Below, in pieces: positions 1 to 12,800 of a DNA stretch of 64,000 nt. The stretch comes from Cylicocyclus nassatus (taxonomy: Eukaryota; Nematoda; Chromadorea; Rhabditida; Strongylidae): contig CATQJL010000316.1 of the NCBI GenBank assembly GCA_958299035.1, positions 22,669,676-22,733,675 of the forward strand, written 5' to 3'. The notes beneath the pieces were generated by a model that saw nothing but the letters and a program-made list of their open reading frames with translations, was not told where the DNA came from and made no database searches. Each line of letters starts with the position of its first letter. Position 1 is the first letter of the stretch. Position numbers and translations under genes: made by a program.

Positions 1-968
1 TCAGGTGGTTATCTAGTGTTCTTGTAATTTATTAATCATCCTTGTGATTGCTTTAATTGCTATCGTTGTTTACAACCCGATGATATGGCAATATATTGAG
101 AATTTAGTTTTGCTGGCGCGCGTTTGATTAAGTTTCGTTAGAATGTATGTCTTAAGCCAGAGGTTCTGTTCATTAAACACAATTCATACCACTCCCTATG
201 TTCACTCCCATTCAGGACGTACGTCAATGTAATTTTGTGAATGTGATATGGGTATTTGATGTTATCTACGTAATCGAAACAGCAGTAAATATAAATTTAT
301 CATCCACAAGCTACAACTGATGTAATCTAATCAAATGGAAATCAAACTTGCTAAACTTAGTAAAAGCTCTACAATCTCTAGCAGAGGCCTGTGCAATTAT
401 TTCAGTAGAAAATTATGTGAATAGTGTGCCAAACCGATATGTTCCGTCTTGGAATCTGAACATATTCGAGGGTTAGTCTGAAAACTACTTTTTATGACCG
501 ACAAAGTAGAACTAGAATGTCTGTCAATGGTCTGCAAACGTGAAGCGTATCTGTTTTCACAATGCCGCAATACTTCGAATCTGTCTTGCATAGTATTTTC
601 GCTGAAGCAATCAGGCATCCTGCTGGCATGAGATTGCAACACCCTCAACATCTACCAAACGTGTAATGTTGGCCATTTTAGACCATCGCGGACTCAAAAG
701 TCAAGTCGTTGGAAGTGGCACTACCTTTTTCGAAATCCGGATTTGAGCAGTACAAATGACGGCCTGATGTCCTAACGTCCGTCTAGCTGACGAGGTCGAC
801 TTTCTCACTCTACCCAGTTCACATTTAGTTAAAACGTCAACTGTTTCAAATAATGTGCGAGCAATGGGACGCAAAGATACCTTCCGTTATTCCTAGTTGT
901 TGCTCGGAAATCGTCCGTTTCGCTTCCTTAACTTCGAAGCCTCGTAAGTCGGCTCAAGTACAAGCCTT
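1..968. other. Non-coding stretch, no gene recognised
   Basis: AT-rich sequence. One open frame on the minus strand at 397-651 has no recognised motif and may be coincidental or part of the transposon debris that follows. No RNA gene or clear repeat structure was seen. Confidence 0.4.
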
Positions 969-1763
969 CTAATCAAAACAGGAATTAGAGTCAACGCACC
1001 ACTGTCAAATAATAGCAACTTCTTCCAGCTCATAAAAGAAGACAGAGGCGAACATTCTAGAAAAACATTTTCGACATCCTTCTTTCCACTAATTCTCCTT
1101 CAAGAAGCTGCCGAGATGTTTGAAGAGGCCATAATTTGTGGAAGATAGGACTGGCGAGTAAGCGGAATAAGGCAGGGTTTCATATCCTGACTCATTCAGC
1201 TTCTTCATCAAACTTCTAACATGCGATTTGGCATTATCATGCAAAGTACTGACCCTTTTCTTTTTACCAGGGACGAACAAACTTTTTAAAGTTTCTCATT
1301 CTCATGGAGTTCCTTACAGTATCTTTCTGCAGTGACGGTTTCATCGGCCTTCAAAAAGTCTTAGTGGATAATGCTGCCGAGAGACACCAAAGAATGACCA
1401 CAATTTTTCTCAGCGGCCACTAAGATTTGAAGAAAGTCTGAACGGCTCATCCTTGTCCAGCCACTGGGCAGATATTCTTCTGTTATCGTATACGCAATTC
1501 GTTTAAGAAAAGGAATATTTTTGTTGCAGTGTAGAAAATTTTTATATTGGCGATTCTCCTGGCTGGGACTCAGTTCATGGGCTGCCCATTTATTTGTATT
1601 TTACTCTGTGTACCTCACTCAATCGCTCAAAAAACTGTGCTGTGACTGCCTACTGAATTCAAAATAAGGCGCTCGAACTTGTCCAAATTCTGGACAGGCT
1701 TCAATCGCATATGACGTGCCGTTTCAGCAAATAGTGCTTTTTGTTTCATAATGTTTCGTGGCG
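969..1763 (-). pseudogene. Decayed mariner-family transposase
   Basis: Reading the minus strand from about 1763 down to 969, blocks of a mariner (Tc1/mariner superfamily) transposase appear in order but in shifting frames. They are an NLDKF segment, then YDNRRISAQWLDKDEP (about 1440-1495), then the catalytic-core block with HDNAKSHV and YSPVLSSTNYGLFKHL (within 1089-1280), and a C-terminal QWCVDSNSCFD-like end before a stop near 969. The last two blocks carry the second and third acidic positions of the D,D(34)D core, but the usual SPDLSPTDY has become SPVLSSTNY, so the final aspartate is lost. Multiple stops and frameshifts separate the blocks. It is a dead copy; terminal repeats were not located, so the element limits are uncertain. 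It probably once encoded a roughly 340-residue protein. Confidence 0.85.
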
Positions 1764-2538
1764 TCGGTTCCTATCTGTTGTGCCTGTCTTATCACCCGAG
1801 ATCCGGTAACCTGCAACATCCAGTGACTCGTCAACCGCAAAGAACGTTAGCATCAAAGCCCTTGGATTAAGGCATATCTCACAAAGACAAATGGTCGACG
1901 CTTTCTAGCCAACATAACTATAAAGTATCCAATAAAGTCTATGGCAGATTCGAGAGAGTGGTGCCGATAGACTTGCTCCGATGATTCTTCACGACAAGCA
2001 CAATAGTCGCGATAGTTATTCATCCGCACAATGCGATACAGGCAACGATAGACGATAGCCAAGTGACAAGTGGAGAGCTTGGCGCGAATGGAGAAGGAGA
2101 ATTAAAACGAATCATTTCCCAAAAATGAAATGCTTATATACAATTTTGGGAGATGGCTTGAGCTACAACAGCAAAGCAAACACTTGTCATCACAACTCTT
2201 TCTTGATTGCGACTGTCTCCTTTCGTTTTATTTATGTCTAATCAACATAGAATTCTAACTAATTCCAACACCTTCTAATCCAGCATAAATAAGATTGTTT
2301 ACGCTGCTGCATGAAGAAGGCGCGATATCTTTGGCACGAACGCGGCTTTAATAACCGCAGAACGCATGAGGCGCAGGATTTACAACGACAGGGATACGCT
2401 GATGCAATCCGTTGCGAGATGCGTTCGCGCCCGCTCAACTAATATTGAATCTGCGCCTTTGTCATGCAGTAGCCTTTATACTAGAGCTTTCACCTGCTTG
2501 TGATAGGCAATGTTTGGACAAAACTTTATACTTTTCAG
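1764..2538. other. Intergenic, nothing recognised
   Basis: No coding exon, RNA gene or clear repeat was recognised. The 3' part precedes a possible exon at 2539 and could be intronic if that exon is real. Confidence 0.4.
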
Positions 2539-2697
2539 ACAAAAGCTTTTCCTGTTACTTTCTGTCCTACTGTGAAAAAAACTCGGAATCCACTTGCAGA
2601 TCCTAGCATTTATCTTGAGGATGATGGAGATGACGACAAGATTGAAGAGTTCAACAATTTGCTCGTTGGCGGCGGTGCAACCAAACGGACAAGATGA
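2539..2697 (+). CDS. Possible terminal exon of an unidentified gene
   Basis: A strong acceptor (ACTTTTCAG) at 2538 is followed by 52 in-frame codons and a TGA. The peptide looks protein-like: a basic start (KKTRNPLADPSIYLEDD), an acidic run (EDDGDDDKIEE), a hydrophobic EFNNLL and a basic tail (KRTR). Its composition suits the C-terminus of a nuclear or cytosolic protein, but I do not recognise the family. No convincing upstream exon was found between 1764 and 2538, so the rest of the gene may lie outside the window or this may be a pseudo-exon. No polyadenylation signal was identified with certainty. Confidence 0.3.
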   Translation, partial: TKAFPVTFCPTVKKTRNPLADPSIYLEDDGDDDKIEEFNNLLVGGGATKRTR

Positions 2698-2789
2698 AGA
2701 GGCAATGAGTAATCAGCGACAGTGCAGTCTTCTTGCGGGCCTCAACAAGATCTGACAAGTACGGTCACATCTCTGCCGCCGCAGATGCG

Positions 2790-2947
2790 AATATTGGGGG
2801 GTGGGGGACTATATGTCGCCGAATTTGGAAGAGTCCCGCGCGGATTCCCTGCAGGAACGCATGTCCGCGCATGTACAAGAGTGCGTATTTGTCGCAGACA
2901 GTGGGGACCGCCCTTTTTCGGAGACATATAGTCCTCCACCCAATATT
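2790..2947. mobile_element. Short MITE with inverted ends
   Basis: A 158-bp imperfect hairpin. The left end (AATATTGGGGGG...ACTATATGTC) is matched in inverted orientation by the right end (GACATATAGTCCTCC...AATATT). No coding capacity; the overlapping short frames here are by-products of the palindrome. Confidence 0.65.
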
Positions 2948-5733
2948 GGGCTAACGCGTCTTGACTCGTATACTTCCATAGTCATGGCATTCTCAATCAT
3001 ATCATCGTGAAAGGTTGGTATCAATCGATAGGTCAACCGAGGCGAAGCTGACTCGTTGGAGGCTCAAGTGTTTTCCTCAGCTGAGAGCGGCAGAGGCAGC
3101 TTTATCACAGTAAGTTCCAATTCTATTTAAGCGGAAATTGGATTGGCGGGAATCCGCCTCGCACCTTCACGGCGTTCCGCAGCTACAGTATTAAATCGTG
3201 CCAAAAACCCATGCTTGCGTCTCTTCATGCCTCTGCCTCCAGGCGATGCGGACGAGCTGCTCCGTTTCAAATGTAACTACTGTACTACGCGTCATAATCT
3301 CTTCTCTTATGAGGTTTTTAATACGTTATCCCTGTTTGCTTTCGGAGCCAGTTTACATCGTTATGGTTAGTCAGGACTTGACCGTTGATTGGAATTTAGC
3401 TCGTTCACGAATGAGATAAGCCTGGTAAGCTACGGCAGACACTTCGCGTCTTCGATATAAAGGCATATTTAGCTTTTGCAACAGAGATTAGTCAGTTGGC
3501 CAGATACGGTTGTTCGCTCGCGGATCTATCCATTAGCATACACATAATACCAAACATTTCTTGCAGAAAGATATTCTGAACAAAAACAATATGTAACAAC
3601 ACTATTCCCACAGAAATGCTTTTATACAATAAAACAAAATTAATGATAATATGACAAATTGCAAACTCGAATCTGCTCTTGGGCAAGGACATTTTTGGTA
3701 TACACCAATGGCGTACCGATAGGGAAGGCGGGGGGGGGGGTGTATGTTAATTGAATGAGTTGCAAAAATCTGCAAGTGGTTTATACTCTCAGACACTCTG
3801 CTGACGCGTGGGGCGGGGCGAGGGGCGGTCCACGCTCGTGACGTCCCAAAAACCCGAGAAAAGGAATTTCAAAGGACCTGATCCGGAGTTACACCACAGT
3901 TTTGCGAATTCACTGGGGACCTCTAAGCGCGCAGCACCTTCGGAGCACTTATAGTACGCAGCCAACCTGCCGCTCGCTTACGCGCAATTCCCGCTAAGTT
4001 CAGAAATACGCTCTTTGTTCCTTCTAGGCGTTTTTTACCCTTCTTTCTTCCGTTTTCGTATTTCTTCCGCGTTCTGTTCCCTACATCGCTATCCTTTCAA
4101 ACTCGTTCTTTTTTAGGTAGAAAATTGCAGACGCAACGTTAATACCTGCCCAGCTTCGAGGAACACTGCTTCAAGGAAGGGCTGTTATGTATGTCCAAGG
4201 AGTTGAAGGACAAGCGAGCATACGATGTTTCACCAACATTTGTATTACATCAATCTTGTGCATGATGTTTTGATGTCTATAGTGATTCTGTGGTTCATGC
4301 TTTTAGACAACTCATGGGCAAAATAACTATCTGCCCATCCAATTGTTATTAGCAATATCTTGGTATAATGTGTGTCTCAGTCATCTCCACATAGGTATCT
4401 CCGCAACGCACACGCCCGAACTTCCTTCATCTCGCTTTCCGTTCTTGCCTCTTATCGAATTTTTATGTCCAGGCATCAATATGCATAGTTTCTGCATTTT
4501 TTCCATGGTTAGGAACGAAGAAACGGAAATTCTACATTTTTTTTAAGGCAATGCCGGACTCTCGTGCAGGTAGATCTACTGCCAATCTTTGCAAGCATAC
4601 CCATAAATTTCCGGCCTTCAACGTTATTAGGTTGATGCAAAAGAAATGGCCGATTTTCTGAGCCTTTTTTAGGGCAACTTTTTTCCATCAATACTTCTTC
4701 TTTACGATAGATGTAGTACACCATCGCTCTATCTAACGGTGCGAAATGGGCTCTCATCCTCATCTGTTATAAAGTTACTGAGCCTCAAATAACCGCATCC
4801 AAATTCAGAATTTCATTGCATTCACTTTCCGGCCAGAATTTAAGCGCGTATCAATGGGATTTCTTCTAAAATTTAGCTATTGTATGTAATAGAAAATGTC
4901 TGCATTATGCATACTTAAGTGTATTCTTTAAAGTTATCCAGACTGAGATATCGGCGCCTAAACATGGGTAGCTGTCGCGGTCATTTTATGACCGATAATT
5001 TTCTTCTGAGGAAGTCATCGCCGAAGCTTTGTTCAATTCTGTAAGCGTAGGGCTAGGACATTTATTAGTAGGTTTTGCAAAAACATCCAGCTGTTCACTT
5101 CGTAGAAAATCAGAAAATTCTATATTCCGGACTTTGAGGCACACTGAAAAAAATGTTGGAAAACTGAGAAATTTTGAATTTCAATTTTTTTCTTTCTCGC
5201 AAATTTTTTGTCCGAATTCTTTTTATTGTATTTTGTACTACTGGCTTGCGGCTACAAGATAAACCACTTATAATTCATACTAAGAAACTTTTAAGGAAGT
5301 TATGTGTCAAAAACAAGGTTTTAGCAGAAGAACCTTTTTTGTCTTTTAGTCCGTATTTCTCTTTCCGTTCATGGTTCGAGTATAAGTGAGTACGCGCTGT
5401 ATTGCGGAAGGTTTGCTGCTTCTGGGGATCTTTACCGCATTCAGAAATGTGAATCTTTTAAAAAGTTGTAGCACGTCAAAGTGAGAATTCGCAAATCGGC
5501 CATTACTTTTGCAACAGCCTAATATTTCTCGAGAAATACCAATTTTAGCACAAAAGACAATGGGAGGACCTGTATTTGATATTTCTCCTCACCAAGTTCA
5601 GTGGAAGGATGAAAATCTGTGGCTGTGCTTGCAAAGGCTCGTAGATTTACTTGTGTGAGAGCACCACAACTGCTTTGAAAAAAAAAAACTTAAAAATTTT
5701 CCTTGATTCTCGGGCATGGAGCGACTAGAGCAG
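2948..5733. other. Long intergenic region
   Basis: No gene recognised. It contains a G10 run near 3731-3740, a local GC-rich patch around 3800-3980 and AT-rich DNA after 4300. Open frames are below 90 codons and show no recognisable motif or splice context. Confidence 0.45.
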
Positions 5734-6012
5734 TTATGCATATGAATGTTTGATGTGGTGTAAATCTTTGAGCGGGTTGAGGGTGATTCCTTTGTGCAAA
5801 GATGCGATTTTTTTGATTCTCCGTGCACGAACTCTCATTTTGGCCCTATATTTTATGATAAGTAAATCGAACCTGCTGCAATTGTTCGATGAATATCCTT
5901 GTAAAGCTTGCTTTGCTCTATCAAAAAATACCCCACGCACTTTCTTCTGTTCCCCCGCTTCAATAGCACAAAACACGATATTCTTTTTCTCTAATTCAAG
6001 AGCAGCGTCCAC
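5734..6012 (-). other. Unassigned open frame (92 codons), opposite a 222-codon frame
   Basis: The minus-strand frame is rich in charged residues (an ALELEKKNIVF block, later a KYRAKMRVRARRIKK block) and looks more protein-like than the longer plus-strand frame at 5750-6418 that overlaps it. A further minus frame at 6039-6281 lies just upstream of it and may be a shifted continuation. I do not recognise the protein; an old transposon gene or a lost gene fragment is possible. No splice-supported model could be built. Confidence 0.2.
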
Positions 6013-6648
6013 CCAAAATTTCGCCTACCATGTTTTTGTCATTCTGGGGCCTTTCCGTGGCCCTGATTACAGTTATGAAGTTCATATTGTCCAAATTCAC
6101 GAAAACCCCGATTTTTGGGGGCATTGTTATGAAGAGGTTGACGTTTCAGTACATGGGTGGGCGGAGCATAGGATCTGGGCGGGGCTGATAGGACTTTGGC
6201 TGTTCCAGGCCCATCGTCTCCTTTCAGAGACAACATTAGATAGCCGGACCAACGCAGATGTTCCTCTATTGAGGCCCACATTCGGAATCGGCATCAATCG
6301 GAAGGCGTTAGATTTAGCCTGGACACTGCCTAATACTCATTCTCTTAATCATGTGAGAATGATCTGGGATATGCGGTCAACAACATCAATATTATACTTG
6401 TCCTCAAACTGTATCTAATTTGTGTAGGAATATCGATGCCGAAATTTCAAGATCTTGCTCGCTGTATTTCCAATTTTTGTTGGAAATGAACTGTACAGTG
6501 CGTGATTGTGAATGGTCAAGTCATAACCATAAACATTCACAACTTTTGATTCCACTAATTTGCAGCTGGAAGTGCATATAACGGAAGGGATGCTTCAAGT
6601 ACATTATGTCTGGTAATGAGCTGCATCAGTGTGACCCGGATAGGAAGC

Positions 6649-6663
6649 GGTTGCCAGGCAACC
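6649..6663 (+). promoter_or_regulatory. X-box / RFX (DAF-19-type) binding site
   Basis: GGTTGCCAGGCAACC is a perfect 15-bp palindrome around a central A, made of two RFX half-sites (GTTGCC and GGCAAC). It lies 154 bp upstream of the nphp-1 start codon. In C. elegans, ciliary genes including nphp-1 are driven by the RFX factor DAF-19 through an X-box close to the ATG. The spacer here is 1 nt rather than the usual 2, which RFX sites are known to tolerate. Site and distance were read directly; binding is inferred. Confidence 0.8.
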
Positions 6664-6816
6664 ATGCGCGAAATCTGCAATATTGCGCGAGCCCGACCCC
6701 GGCTGGTTGCAGCCTTACTTACCTAGGTGCTAGTTACCCTAATCAGCCGTATATTCCCCTCATCAGTACGTTGTTTGTTCACTCTGTGGAACAGCTGAGG
6801 ATCGCAGATTCCTCCA

Positions 6817-9800
6817 ATGAGTCTTTTCAATAGGATTCTTTCAATTGGCGATGTGCTTTCCAGACTACCTCAACTTGACGCTCAGGTAAGTAAAAATAAT
6901 GTCTCAAACCTTTTTCCGTCTAGGTAAGAGCTTGAGGGTTTGGAATTTTTGATGGTGTGCTAATTTCCTAATATATTTATAGGTGGATAAACTCGAGGCC
7001 GAAGATTCTTTTAGTCGTGAAAATTCTCAACTTAGGCGCAGTTTCACAAAGAGATGCCACGAGCTCTACAAACAGGTGCACTATCCAAATTCTTCAACTT
7101 TGAACTACTTCGATCTTATGGCACTTGGCAAAAAAAACCTTTTGAAGCTTTTTTGTTATGATCTTGCAAATTGGGTACTTGCTTTGCAATCGTTCAACCA
7201 AAAAATTACCCAACTTTTTTTCTGTAAAGTCGTGGACACGGGTTTCCGACAATGTGACATGCATAGCATGGTGTTTCTACTTTTTCTTTATGTTTTTTAT
7301 TCTCCATGACGCTCAATACGCCTGGAGAAACGAATTCTTCCACGAGCATGTTCTGCAAACAAATAGTGTAAATACATAGTTTGGTTAGCAGACCGGTGAT
7401 TTCCTATTCAGAGAACTATATCCGCCTAAACTTTGAAATATCCTATGTATGAGTGTGACAATTTTATTGTCTTAGTTAATCGGGTGTGCAACACCTTCAG
7501 CTTTTTTTTTCTGATCCTTAGGATTTTTTCCAGAGATTTTCAAACTTGTCTGGTAATTGAAACTCAGTAGTTTCTGTGCCAGTAAGCTTTTGCTAACATT
7601 TTCAAAACTTCTACTGCTAATTTAGTTCTCAAGGATGTGTGCGATTTCCAGCTTTCCCTATTAGTTCTCAAAGATTCGTCCACAATTTTTTAGATTTTTT
7701 CTATCAACCAATTTCTGAAACCAATCAGTGTGACCGAATTCTTTTTTTTTGTTGACATATTCTGATAAACGTTGTAAGCTTCATAGTGATTTAGGTTGAC
7801 GAGCAAAAGAGGAAGATTCGTGAGATAAAGAGCAAAGAAAACACAGAAGAACAACGAATGGCAGCTCTGGAACAACTTGAAGATCTACAGGTACTCCATT
7901 TGAAAGATAAAATTTGATACTTATAGAAAAATGAATAAAAGCTTCCAATTGGCAAATGCCTGAATTTAGAGAATTTGCGTCTTTCTCTAATAAAAAAAAC
8001 AAGTTGACTTGAGAAAATGTCTAATTCGAGGAAAGCATGTAAATTTCTACTTCTTCTGAAGAAGGGAACGAAAGGAAGATGTATATGCTCGATTATTATA
8101 TACTCAGGGTATGCCAGGGATACGACGTAAACTAAATTCAAAAAAGACGCTCATTCAAAGAAACAAGCTTAGCTCAACATGATTTATTGTTTTCGTTAGA
8201 ATGCTTTTTTCCATCACCTCAGAAAATTTTTTTCTTTACTTGTGATACATAGATAGAATAACCCCGTTTAAGGTACGTCTACTCCGCCTGGCTCCAGAAC
8301 GCGATCGAGGAAGTGACGTCGCTTCACGAAGCAGTGAGGGAGACACTCCCGGCAGAAGCGGCGAGAGACCCCAACAGAAGACCCCAATCACGTATGAACC
8401 ATCCACATTGAGTGTTCAGGAGACACCTGTGCTAGTGCAGTTAGTGGTTAATGAGCTAGAATCGTAGAAAATGAACAAGTTTTGGTGAACCTAAACTTTA
8501 AGAGCTCGTACCTTCAGTACTCCACAGCCAGAGGTGCCCACCGTTACGACGAGAAGAGGGAGTATGTACGAAGGTGCATCAGAAGACGAGAATGAAAGAG
8601 ATGAGGATGAGGATAGTGATGAAGACGAGGAGGAGGAATTGCAGCAGAATGGAGGCGATATGCTCAATGGGACCTCCTCTTCTAGCTCTACCAAGGTGGA
8701 TATAAGATATTTCTGAAGGCCCATCTCCATTTGTCATTTTCAGCCTATTCAACTTCCTCAGCAACCCCAACAAAGAAGAGAAGAACGAGGCTACCAGTCT
8801 ACCTCACAACCGAAAGAGCAGCCCATGGCTGAGCCGAGAAGAAATCAACCTCCTGCAAAACCTCCCCATCAGCCGAAGAACGCTGATTCAGAATTTGTAG
8901 TTTTGGCCAACCTAAAAGCGTCAGAACCGGGTGACTTGAGCATCTCTGAAGGAGAAAAGCTGCACATTTTACAAACGAGGTGCGTTGAGACTTTCACTTC
9001 AATAACCTTGAATTTCAACGCGCCTATATATTAGGTCGTAACATAAAGTTTGTTTACACCTAAAAATCTTCATGACTTACTCGAGAGACTTTTTGCTTTT
9101 CAGATTAAGTGGAGTGTAGCTTTCGTCTACATTTCACACTCAAAAAAAATCCAATTCTTCAAATCCGTTCTGAATTTTATTTGGCGAATTGCGTTATTGA
9201 AAAGCCTAGTCTCCCAGACTGCTTTCACTTTCACCCTTTCATCACCCCCCCCCCCCCCCTAAAATTTCGTATAAAATTCTAGAAAAATCAAAATATGAAC
9301 AGGAGAATTTTTGAAAGAAGAAGAAGAAGAATAAAAATTTGATCGCAATCAAAAATTGCCTTTATATCTACTGAGTCATATCCATGAAGGTAAAAATAAT
9401 GCTGATGTATATTGTCCATTTTTTAGATGTGCTACATATCACATTTTGCAGAAGTTTTTAGAGTGTTTTGAGAGCGCGAGAAAAGTATAACAATTACATC
9501 ACATTTTAGAAAGGCTTCAGTTCTTTTTTATCCTCTCCCATCCTTTTTGTTCCTATCATTCCAGCTTTTTTCAAACCACTTTTTCTAGAGCGGACGGATG
9601 GTGGATGGCGAAAAACGGCAAAGGAGAAACAGGACTAGTACCGAAGACCTACCTCCAACAGATTGCCAAAGAAACCAGTGAACGTCCGCCAACCAGAAGT
9701 GCTGAAAACACACGAGAGCGATCTGCCGTTAGTAGCAGATCTGCTGCTGCTTCGCTATCACCACCTTTGGAGGAACCGGTAATTTTTTTTCCGAATTCCG

Positions 9801-12800
9801 AAAAATCTTGGGAATTGATTTGTATATAAAGGCTGTTTAATGTTGTTAGACATCGAGTGTAAACAGAATGAAATAGAAAAAAATTAGATAGTATTCAGTG
9901 ATAAAAATAAGAATAACAATAAAATTAATGGAAATTTGTAAGACATTTTCTGTATGCAAAACGCAATGAAGGTTAACTTGGGTCTGAAGGTTTCCCTCAA
10001 GCCTGATCCTTAGAGAACGGCATCACACGGAAAAATGAATTCGCTCTCAATTTTTTGAATGCTGATTTATCTGACATATTGATATCTCCAAAAACTTGCA
10101 ACTTACACAAATACTTTTGAATTTCTTCAGATTCCAAAGAGGCGTGCTCGCTGTTTGGGAGATGCTCAACAACTCGACCCGCATTTGTCGTTTGCCTGCC
10201 ATTTGACGCCTCGTTTGAGCCATTCAAATATAGGTTTTCATGATCTGTACTGGAATTACAAGGATGACAAGGTAGTAAGTAACATCAAATAGCCAGCTTC
10301 CGTGTGCTAACTGTCCGTACCACCGTTTTCTTTACATTGGAGCAATTACAGCTCCGCAAACGACGAGTTCGTGTCTCGAAGCTGGTACGTCTGGTTCGAC
10401 TGGAGGGAATGCCAAAAGAAAGCCCACTCTGTTTAGTACGAACAGCTCTCTATGATCGGAGTAGAAAGACTGGCAGGCAAATTGTAAAAAAATTTTCCAA
10501 GTCTGCGCTTCTCACTAAACTTCTTTCCGTTTAGGTTAGTAACGTGCACACCATACGATCCCAGGTTAAGAATCGCACATGGAGCTTCAACAGTCGGGTA
10601 AGCCGAAGGACAGTGGAAAAAATATACAGGGTGTCCCAAAAAAATGTGCCTACTGTTTGAATATAAATAACTTTCTTGTAATGAAGTGTTTCGAGAAGCT
10701 TTAGGTACCCTTCTGTAGAGCGAGGTTGAACTTAGATTTACACTATGAAGCGAGTCATCTATCGCTCTTCATTACTGTAGAATTACGGTAGGAACTTCGA
10801 CAAAGATTTTAGGCCTTTGGAGGCTACACTCTGCCTCGGAACGAAACCAAACAAGCCAGAAACTCTTACACTACGGTAATGGGAACCGCTGATTTCGAAT
10901 TTGAAATTCCCATTTTGCTGTGATGCTTCTTTCCTAAGTTAACCCCGGTAAATCGTAATAACTCAATTCCCAGCATTTGCCAGAAATGTAATTACACCGT
11001 CAAAAAAGCTGAAAACACTCGTAAAAAGTTGTTAGATGGAATCAGCATGCGCGAAAACCCTAGTACATGATTTCTCAGATTTTTTGAAAAAAAATTTGTT
11101 AGGTGGTATATTTTACAATGGTTCCATATGCTGGAAGTTCTTACCGTAATCCTACAGTAATGAAGAGCAATAAATGATCCGCTTCATACTGTAAATCTAA
11201 GTTCAACCTCGCTCTACAAAACAGTGCTGCCCAAAGCATCTCGAAACACTTCGTTACAAGAGAGTTATTTACAACCAAACAGTAGGCACATTTTTTTGGG
11301 ACACCCTGTATAAATTTATAAATCTAATGTACGGCTTTAGACCGACACAACATCATCTGGCGTGGACTATGGAGATTTCGTTGTTCGCTCCAATTACAAT
11401 ATGGATGATGTTGTGCTCCTCATCGAAGCCTCGCATATTGTCGAAACACCGGTATGTAAGCATTCTTCCATGTTGATTGAGGAAATAGAACTAGATTTGG
11501 CACAATTCCAAATCAATTTACTCTACTACAGTTTCAATAAAACCGATCTCTAGGCTGACTGTTTACAAAGAGAGTATCCCGATCCGCTTCTGAAAAAAAA
11601 AACATAGAAAAAAGGGGAAAAGAGCAAAAAGGAGAAAACAAAACGCCACCAAAATTCTTTTAGCTATTTTCGCATCTCTCTTTACTTTCGCGAATGATTT
11701 AAGAGTTTACCAAGACTATTAGAGTTGTTAGAATATCTTCACGCTTCAATGGATATTGGATTTATAATAAATACTCCTCAAAATTTTTTTTGTCAGTCAT
11801 TCAGATTATCTCATAATTTTATTGTCGAGCATTGATTTCATGACGATTTTTACAGTGTAAAATAAGCTTTTAGGCTGGCCCCGAAGAAAGAAGTCTGGGA
11901 ATCATTACAGTACCTCTAATCGTTAGAGGACAAGTATCGATTGCTAATAAGTAAGTTTTCACAGCTTTTGGATTTTTGGGATTCGACATGGATGTTGGCC
12001 TTTCAGAACCTATTCTGAATATCTACGTGGAGAGAACGTTTTCGATCCCACCCGGGAGGGAGCGCAACCTACTCAGTTCAAAATTGTTTTAAAAGTCCTT
12101 GATGTCCCCCAGGAGCTGGTACCTCTTGTCGAGTGGGTTTAAAAGGCTATTTCAACTATTCACAAGAGGGTTTTATAACTTCAGTTCCATGCCTGATGTG
12201 TTGCTATTCAATCCGATGTTTGTGAGGTTGTACTTCTTCTTCCGACGCCGTGCCGGAACCACACTTTTGCGCGATCGAGATAATCCCCTTAGTGCAGGCA
12301 TGTTGCAAGTTTAGCCATCTTTGAAAGCTTATCCGTCACGGAAAGCGAACGCTAGAGAACGCTAAAGTGGAAAACTTGCAACTTTTCCCTTAATCTAGTG
12401 CATTTACAGAAATGGTGTCCGATCCACTATTAGCCTTGTTTCCGTCAGTTGCGGATCAACCTGACATGATGGATCAGCTCAGGACTTTGTGGAATGCTAA
12501 GCTGAAAACCATCAAAAATGTGAGCAATTATTTATTCATCTATTTATTTATTGTATATTGTATTTCCTCACACTCGAGGTGCAGTAAAAAACAACTCAAA
12601 AGTAGACAGAAATTAGTCAACGAGTATAATACTAATCAGTCCGATATGAGAGAGGGCCTTCATAAGTACCCTAATTTCACGCGTATAAGGCGCGGGGGAT
12701 TTTTTTCCGAAATTGACCAGCCCAGACACGCCAAAGGACTTTACAACCAAAGGACCCTATAACCGCTGTATATTGCTTGGGAGAATTGTGCGATGTGAGG

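Noticed and set aside
397..651. 84-codon minus frame as a mariner N- or C-terminus
   Set aside because: The recognisable mariner C-terminus already ends near 969, and no mariner motif was seen in this frame.
2722..3036. Overlapping short frames on both strands
   Set aside because: By-products of a palindromic MITE.
5750..6418. 222-codon plus-strand open frame
   Set aside because: Composition is poor for a protein and it is antisense to a more protein-like minus frame. No motif or splice context was found. Kept only as an unassigned region.
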